This document shows, in pieces, positions 57,401 to 64,000 of a stretch of 64,000 bases of DNA (positions are counted from its first letter, which is position 1; each line of letters opens with the position of its first letter). This stretch comes from Persicaria tinctoria (Eukaryota; Streptophyta; Magnoliopsida; Caryophyllales; Polygonaceae), in contig JBANSL010000008.1 of NCBI GenBank assembly GCA_037127255.1, positions 40,313,373 through 40,377,372 on the forward strand, given 5' to 3'. Made by a program: the position numbers and the translations under genes. Below the pieces are notes generated by a model that was given only the letters and a program-made list of their open reading frames with translations, had not been told where the DNA came from and made no database searches.

Positions 57401-57924
57401 AAGACAGCTGAAGAAGTTGCGATGATCAGGCAACGAATGTTAACGCTCAGAGTCGCCAAAAGTCTTATGCTGACCCTAGGCGTAGAGAGGTCAACTTTGA
57501 GGTGGGCAACAAGGTGTTTGTGAAAGTGTCACCCACGAAGGGAGTCTTCCGCTCCGGAAAGCGATGGAAGTTGAACCCTCGATATGTCGGGCCATTTAAG
57601 ATTCTACAATGTGTAGGCAATGTGGCCTATCGCTTTGCTCTTCCTCCGTTAGCTCATCCAGTACATGACGTCTTCCAAGTATCATTGCTACGGAAGTACG
57701 TGCCTGACCCGACCCAGATTTATAGCTATGATGACATTGAGGTCCGCCCCATTGGAACCTACGAGAAAGAACCGGTGCAGATTCTAGAGCGACAAGAGAC
57801 GCAACTTCGCACCAAGATAGTTACGCTTGTCAAAGTGCTTTGGTCAAAGCACGGGACTGAGGAGATGACTTGGGAAACTGAAGAAGAAATGAGGAAACGC
57901 TCTCCTCAGTTGTTTTCTACTTAG
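54461..57924 (+). pseudogene. Decayed Ty3/gypsy (Tekay-like chromovirus) gag tail and pol
   Basis: Domains appear in order, on the plus strand: gag tail (VPSQQGPRLYEMRRMDD), protease region (LPQNIILGMDWFTRHGA, ~54660-54850), reverse transcriptase ([32 protein letters not shown]; 55040-55760), RNase H ([18 protein letters not shown]; 55855-56310), integrase (CLVCQQVKIEH zinc half; core DFV, SIVSDGDGRF, YPQTDGQPERT; 56650-57250) and chromodomain-like C-terminus (VKVLWSKHGTEEMTWETEE). Many stops and frameshifts break the frame (for example TAA at 55167, TGA and TAG soon after, TAA at 55673, TAG at 56311). The gag 5' part and 5' LTR are absent. It is a dead copy. Confidence 0.9.
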
Positions 57925-59145
57925 CGTGAGTCGCATAGTGATTCTATTACCTCCTTTATTCTGATATAATAAATAAGGGAAGCTTGTAAGAGACCTTTTG
58001 TCATAGTTCCTTTGATTAATGTTTTGGATTCATCTCTAGAACCTTATAGGTTTGAGTCAAAGGTGGAGAATTGATGTGCAAATTGGCAATATTCAAACGT
58101 TGAATGCCATATAAGCTATGAACACTTCCCTACTAGTATTCCTTTCATTTTATACAGTCGGCTCTAGTATGTTGATACTTCTTATTCCATACCAAGCTGG
58201 TCAACTTGTGTCTTTATAGACATTGAAAAAGAGTCGGGAAGTGCTCCCTATAGACTCTAGAGAGGCTCCTCTGTTTCACTTATGTATAAGCGGGAATAAT
58301 ACTCGCATGTGAAATTAGTGATTAATGATCGATGTGTCATACGTAAGGTTCTTCGGGAGGATAATTAGTTAATTTTTATGTAAGTAGTTCCCCTTTCCTA
58401 AATCTTGATAGGATTAAACGATCATGGGTTACATATTCCATTTCTCATTTCCATGATCGAGCAACCAAACTCTCATTGGTAAAAAGCTTGAGAATAGTAC
58501 TTTTAAATATAGATATGCGCGATTTATGTTTATGAAGAAGACAAGGACGCAAGGACGCAAGTGCTAAAGAAACGAACAACGTTCCCGTCGATAAACTAGA
58601 AGACGAATACCCGCAACTCATATCGTATAAATAAGGCTGGCTAGTTTTGTCACAATGGTTGCCTTCAAAGCCACCCGGGCCATTTGGCAACCTGGAAAAG
58701 GAAGCCAAAATGCCAAATGGTGCTGAGACAAAAGCTAATGACAAGCTAGTTAACCCAATTTCTTATGTGATGCGAGAAGACTTGTCTCGAGCAACGAGAG
58801 TAAATATCAAAGATGTCTTTCAAAATTTTATTATCCTTTTTTAGATATTTATAGCTATAGAGATACACTGTTTTTATCGGATTAAAAATTCCAATCTTTG
58901 TCATTGAGGAGTTCGGAAAGCAATAAGTTACTTTAGATGTAATTCTCATCGCTCGTGTATTCGATAAGTTCATTAAGCGAAGCATGCTTAAATTCTACCT
59001 ATTTGGGAACCATTGTTGATACATCTAGCTCTGCTTTGATCAATCTATATCCTCTCATCGATTACGAGGTTACTATCCTATCTTCAATTCATTTCCCGTT
59101 TCTTTTCTAAGTTTCGGGACGAAACTTATTTTTAAGGAGGGAGGT
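57925..59145 (+). other. Non-coding 3' internal region of the gypsy element
   Basis: Lies between the pol stop and the polypurine tract aaggagggagg (59134-59144). No ORF on the sense strand; a minus-strand open frame near 58445-58744 has no recognisable domain. Confidence 0.55.
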
Positions 59146-59574
59146 ATGAAATACCCCAAATTATTTTTGGGATATATCTTATTTTTATTTAATTAAATAA
59201 GTCTATATTATATCAAACTATAGCATATCTTGCGAATTTGATCATTTAATAAATTCACATAAGATATATGGTATGAATTAGAATAATTAAATTATTATTT
59301 AATTAAATTAAATAATATTCATCATAAGATATATGATATAAATTCACATAATATATCATTATTATTTATTTTATGAAAGTAAATTAAATAATATTCATCC
59401 CACTAAAGTGGAGAAATCTATCATTCATCTCCGTCTTTATCCGCTTATTTTATTTATTTATTTTCCTTAAAATCTAGGGTGATTTTGGTACTAGGACTTT
59501 TTTGAATATTCAATTAGTCACCTAGCCCATAAATTAATTTAATTAGTTTTGCCCTAGCCCCTTCCCAATTGGGT
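59146..59574 (+). mobile_element. Start of the gypsy 3' LTR
   Basis: TGAAATACCCCAAATTATTT follows the purine tract directly, as an LTR start should. The LTR runs into AT-rich sequence and then the foldback element; its 3' end is not identified and no second copy is in the window, so the boundary is inferred. Confidence 0.5.
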
Positions 59575-60545
59575 GGGTTGGTCAATGGTCAACCGTTTGA
59601 CCATTGACCGGTCAACGGTTGACCGTTGACCAACCCATTTTGATGCCAACTTTTTTTTTTTGATGACAACTTTTTTTTTTTTATGCCAAAATTTTACTAT
59701 ATTTTATTTTCACTTTGATGCCACTTTTTTATGTCAATTTTTTGATAATATTTTTTTACCGTGATGCCATATTTTTGATGATATTTTTTCAAAGTAGTAT
59801 TTTTGATGACTTTTTTTTCTTTAATTTGATACAAATTTTTTTAGTGATGTCATATTTTACCGTTTTGATGCCAAAATTTTATTATATTTTTATTTTCACT
59901 TTGATGCCACTTTTTTATGTCAAATTTTTGATAATATTTTCTTTACCGTGATGCCATATTTTTGATGATATTTTTTCAAAGTAGTATTTTTTATGACATT
60001 TTTTTCTTTAATGTGATACAAATTTTTCAAAATGGCATCAATGGTCAACGTGACATTAGAGTAAAGAAAAAATGTCATCAAGGTTTAAAAAAAGTGTCAT
60101 CCAATAATTTAATTAGAAAAGTGGCATCAAAGTGAAAATAAAATGTAATAAAATTTTGGCATCAAAACGGTAAAATATGACATCAAAAAAAATGTCATCA
60201 ATGTTTTAAAAAAGTGACATTAAAAAAAAGTCATCCATTCATTTCATTAGAAAAGTGACAATAAGGTGACAATATTTTGATTCCACGTTTTAAACTCTTA
60301 TGCCATCAATTATATAAAATTGTCATCATAAAATTTTGGCATCAAAACGGTAAAATATGGAATCACTAAAAAAAAAAGTTGGCATCAAAAAAAGTTGGCA
60401 TCAAAAAAAAAAAAAAAAAAAGTTGGCATCAAAATGGGTTGACCGGTCAACGGTCAACGTTGACCGGTCAATGGTCAACGGTCAACGTTGACCGGTCAAC
60501 GGTTGACCCATTGACCGGTCAACGGTTGACCATTGACCTAAGAGG
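59575..60545. mobile_element. Large foldback element with GACCGGTCAA ends
   Basis: The left end (gggttggtcaatggtcaacc gtttgaccattgaccggtca) is mirrored by the right end (tgaccggtcaacggttgacc attgacc). Inward, tgatgcca/tgatgaca units on the left match tggcatca/tgtcatca units on the right. The whole is nearly a 970-bp palindrome with some rearranged internal parts. It contains more than ten TTGACC/GGTCAA words. No ORF looks coding. Confidence 0.75.
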
Positions 60546-60766
60546 GCTAACATGCTAAAAAAAATAATTAATGGGCTAAGCATGCTAAAAAAACAATTAA
60601 TGAGCCTATCTAGCTAACCAACTTTACTTATAGGGCCTTTTCAACGAATTTCCTAAAAAATCTACAATGTAACTTTAATTTTTATCCAAATTGATTCTTA
60701 ACCTCAAAGATAAAAAATCTAACTTTTATCTAAGGATACAAGTCGTGTTAGGTTTCCCACAAATCA

Positions 60767-61531
60767 ATGGAAACTTTTTGTGGTATATCTTCTTCTTACC
60801 CTTGTTGTGTTTTTCAAATTGGAAAATCTGGTTTGGGAAGGTGCACTGGGATATTGTGGTGTACCTTTCTTTCTATAAGACTCCCTTGCAAGATCCATGA
60901 CCCCATTACGAACCCCAGAAAAAAGTCGAACAAGAAAAACAAGTCTGGGAAGCCATACAAGCTTGTGACAGGATTAGTCCATTTTGGTCCTGTCCTCACG
61001 ATCTGGGTGTACTCATTTGGCAAACTTGAAACAAAAACACAGAGTATCTTATGGATCACGAACAACAGTGACAAAGGCAAATCTCTGTGTACGGGTAAAG
61101 CATGGAAAGAATCTGATGACCCACTCAAACACAAAGAAAAAGAAAAGAGAAATAGCAACTGTAGCTACAAGCACACGGCTCAAAGAATAGGAAGGCCTAG
61201 AGAAAGAAATAGACACACTGCTCAAAGAAAAGGAAAAGATATAGGGGGTAGTGGTCACCTCAATAGACAAAAGAAAATCAAAAGCAATCTTGATTATATC
61301 TTTACCTTGCTAGCCCCTAGTTCCCTTCTGAAGGTACTAGAAATAAAAAATGATATTGTTGAACAAAAGAATTTTGAAAAGGAGGAGGAGACAAACGATA
61401 GGAATGCAAAGGTAGTCCCAAAGCTGAGTTTCATCTTTGTAGCACAAGAAAGAAGTAACCAAGTGATAGTAGCTGACCAAACGAAAGAAAAAATCTTTTT
61501 GACAAGGAAAAATATAGAAGGTATTCGATGA
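60767..61531 (+). pseudogene. LINE ORF1 C-terminal part
   Basis: The open frame to 61531 is Lys-, Asn- and Thr-rich and very basic (for example KKSNKKNKSGKPY, KHKEKEKRNSN). The part before about 60900 resembles DUF4283/zinc-knuckle flanking sequence in broken form. The stop overlaps the ORF2 start as ATGA. The N-terminal domain is missing or frameshifted, so the protein is incomplete. Confidence 0.6.
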
Positions 61532-64000
61532 AAATATGCACATGGAATTGTTGTGGTATTGGGAAAAAGAATCTCTGGACGGAAGTCGAACTATTTTGTA
61601 AACTAGAAAACATACAAATTATGGTTCTAATGGAAACGAAAACAGAAACCCAACCAAAGGAAGCGGTTTGGAAAAAGGCGGGTTTTGATGCAATTTGTTG
61701 GACTCCGGCTCGGGGCCGGTCTGGAGGTATTTGTGTATTATGGAAGGAGTACCAAATTGCGTGTGGAAAAATTGAGATTATGAAAACAGAGGACCGATTT
61801 ACTACGATGACAATCGAAGATTACAATAAAAGAGCTAAATTTGCGTGTTGTTTTGTGTATGCACCCGCACAAGAGCGAGAAAAAATCGAATGCTGGCCAC
61901 GACTCGAGGATCACATTCTGGATATTGATATACCAGTCGTGGTCATGGGAGATCTTAATGAAATACAGAGCTCAGCTGAAAAAGAAGGTGGGTCGCATCC
62001 TAATCCTAATAGATTCCAAAGACTCCTAGAATTCAGGCATCAGTGTAACCTGGAGGATATCCCAACCCTCGGAAATGCATTCACTTGGAGGAGAAACAAA
62101 ACAGATGTGAATAATACGTATGAAAAACTAGATAGAACGTTAGTACAGAGTCAGATTCTTCAATGGTATCCAAAGATTGCCACTAGAAACTATGCTTTCT
62201 CCTCTTCTGATCATTGCCCAATAGCAATTGAGCTGACCTCAAACTCCACAAAAAAGGCTCGACCTTTCAAATTTGAAAAGATGTGGACCCAGAGAAAAGA
62301 TTATAGAGACATTGTCTCTCAGGCATGGAGGTTGTCTTGCGAGGGTTCTCACATGTTCCAAGTTATGAAAAAAACTCAGGTATTAAAAAGACTAACGAAA
62401 GATTGGAACAAAAATACATTTGGAAATATTTTTAGGCAGTTGAAAGAGATAGAAGAAAAACTTTCTACCCTTCAGAACAATAACAATTCCAGGCAACCTG
62501 GAAACAGTAACAACAGACAACTTCGACTTATAAACAAAAAGAATAAGTTGATTCAATTTCACAAGATGTTCTGGAGTCAACGGGCGAAAACAAAACATCT
62601 AAAATTCTCTGACACAAATTCCGGCTACCACCACAAAGTAGCTACTGGGCGTAGAAACAGAAAAGTTATCAGAGAAATTACGACACAAGATGGAACAACA
62701 ATCATAGGGGAGGAAAACATTAGGCGGGAGATTAGGAATGATTTCGAAAAAAGATTTCAAAAAGAGCAAATAAACTACCGACTATTAGAAGAAAATCTTG
62801 AACTAATACAATCTGAAATCTCAGAAGTAGAGAATAGGGAGCTTACAAAACCCATCACAAATCTAGAAGTAAAAAATGCTTTCTTTTCGATTGGAAAGGA
62901 CAAATCCCCAGGACCTGATGGAATGACAGCTGAATTCTACCAAACATACTGGGATATTGTAGGACCATCGATCATCAAAGCAATCAAAGGATTTTTTCCA
63001 TTCGGGCAGATTGCTTCGACAAATCAACCAAACTTTTATATCGTTGATCCCCAAATGCGACAACCCTAGATCAACAAACAACTATAGACCAATTAGTCTG
63101 TGCTCAACTATCTATAAGGCGATTGCGAAAATTTTGGCAGACAGAATGAAAAAGGTCCTATGGAAAATTATTCATCCGCTACAAGGAGCTTTTATCTCAG
63201 ATAGAGCAATTCAAGACAATGTACTCATCGCACATGAAATCTTCCATTCATTCCGAACCCGAAAGGGTCGTGATGGATGGATTGCAGTCAAACTAGATAT
63301 GGAAAAGGCTTACGACAGAATGGACTGGGAATTTCTGTTGAGGGTTTTGGCAAAATTTGGATTCTGTGAAAAATTTTGTGGATGGATTAAGGAATGCATT
63401 CAAACTATTTCTTTTTCCATTTTGGTAAATGATGAACCATTTGATACGTTCCGACCTCATAGGGGTCTGAGGCAAGGTGACCCAATTTCCCCCTACCTTT
63501 TTATCTTAGGAGCGGAAATCTTAGCACGAAAGCTACAACGACAATGCGAACAACCTGGAAATGATATCGGATTTAAAATTTCAAGGAAGGGAACCCGTGT
63601 TCCCTTTTTGTCCTTTGCAGATGACATTATGATATTTGCAAAAGCGACCCCGGATGCATGTAGAACGGTGAAAACCATAATTGATGAATACTGTCAGATT
63701 TCAGGACAAAAAGTAAATTTTCAAAAATCTGCTTTCCAAACCACCAGAGGAATCTCCAATGACCAAAAACGCAGGATCCAATCCTGCCTTCATATTACAA
63801 ACCAATCTGCTCTAGAAAAATATCTGGGTTGTCCTATTATAAATGGACGTGTGAACAAAAATACATTTGAAGATGTACTAGTGAAAACAAAGAATCAATT
63901 AACAAAATGGAGAGCAAATGAGTTGACCCAACAAGGAAGAGCCGTGCTTGTGAAGGCAAATTTAGCGGCTAAACCAAGCTATATAATGCAGAACTTTATG
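61528..64000 (+). pseudogene. LINE ORF2 (endonuclease and reverse transcriptase), one frameshift, truncated by window end
   Basis: It begins MKICTWNCCGIGKKNLW at 61528. The endonuclease has METKTE, VVMGDLNEIQSS, GNAFTWRR and SSDHCPIAIEL. The reverse transcriptase begins at DKSPGPDGMTAEFYQ. An extra base in the TTTT tract near 63032-63035 shifts the frame, so the first ORF stops at 63069. The other frame continues NNYRPISLCS, GWIAVKLDMEKAYD, LRQGDPISPYLFILG, SFADDIMIF to the window end. The break is a single event at a homopolymer. The protein copies the element RNA by target-primed reverse transcription. zf-RVT and RNase H are presumably beyond the edge. Confidence 0.88.

Larger units (their letters stand above)
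60660..64000 (+). mobile_element. L1-type LINE, 5' truncated, running off the window
   Basis: It contains the 3' part of ORF1 and most of ORF2 on the plus strand. Its 5' boundary lies between 60546 and 60700 and is not defined by a visible TSD. The 3' end is beyond the window. Confidence 0.85.

Noticed and set aside
58445..58744. 99-aa minus-strand ORF in the gypsy 3' region
   Set aside because: No recognisable domain, no splice or promoter context, and it lies antisense in retrotransposon sequence.

Overview
This window is nuclear DNA of a flowering plant, most likely a eudicot. The evidence is a plant-type RABA5 small GTPase, a plant RhoGDI with short introns, plant L1-type LINEs with DUF4283/zinc-knuckle ORF1 and C-terminal RNase H, LTR elements primed by initiator-Met tRNA, and an AT-rich background. 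I cannot name the species. Only two host genes look intact, RABA5-like (33942-35000, minus, 2 exons) and RhoGDI (49680-52010, minus, 5 exons). Both belong to the ROP/Rab trafficking and polarity machinery. Nearly everything else is transposable elements, many of them nested, whose ends and target-site duplications (TSDs) can be read directly.

Layout. 1-884: 3' part of a long LTR. 1621-8006: solo LTR of the same family (TSD GAGCA) carrying a minus-strand Helitron (3260-6458) with gene-like exons. 8007-12569: degraded sequence with a ~200-bp tandem repeat and a SINE-like unit. 12570-22408: the main discovery, one LTR retrotransposon locus expanded into five 995-bp LTRs alternating with four 1216-bp internal regions (period exactly 2211 bp), bounded by one TSD (TGCAC). 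A 21-bp minisatellite, a tRNA-like unit, a gene fragment and a MITE follow. 25385-29937: complete, young, non-autonomous LTR element on the minus strand (1148-bp LTRs, TSD TGTTC) whose only ORF, like that of the array, runs into the 3' LTR and ends with the same KRKKKAPPWE motif.

30.9-43 kb: LINE RNase H fragment, a second Helitron, the RABA5 gene, and directly upstream of it a 7.8-kb LINE with a 46-nt tail and a perfect 16-bp TSD. This LINE has an unexpected 284-codon ORF between ORF1 and ORF2. 43.2-49.2 kb: a nest consisting of a retroposon with an 18-bp TSD, its A-tail interrupted by a 1.17-kb Mutator-type foldback (9-bp TSD), its body interrupted by a hAT (8-bp TSD), which holds a CACTA-like element carrying a broken tomosyn-like R-SNARE gene fragment. 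49.7-52 kb: RhoGDI with a microsatellite and a MITE in intron 1. 52.5-60.5 kb: foldback elements rich in TTGACC, a MULE transposase 5' end joined to a decayed Ty3/gypsy (Tekay-like) pol, and its 3' LTR. 60.66 kb to the end: another LINE on the plus strand, cut by the window edge.

The elements do not form a pathway. What links them is layered insertion, gene-fragment capture and recombination. All assignments come from reading sequence and remembered family features; no database search was run.
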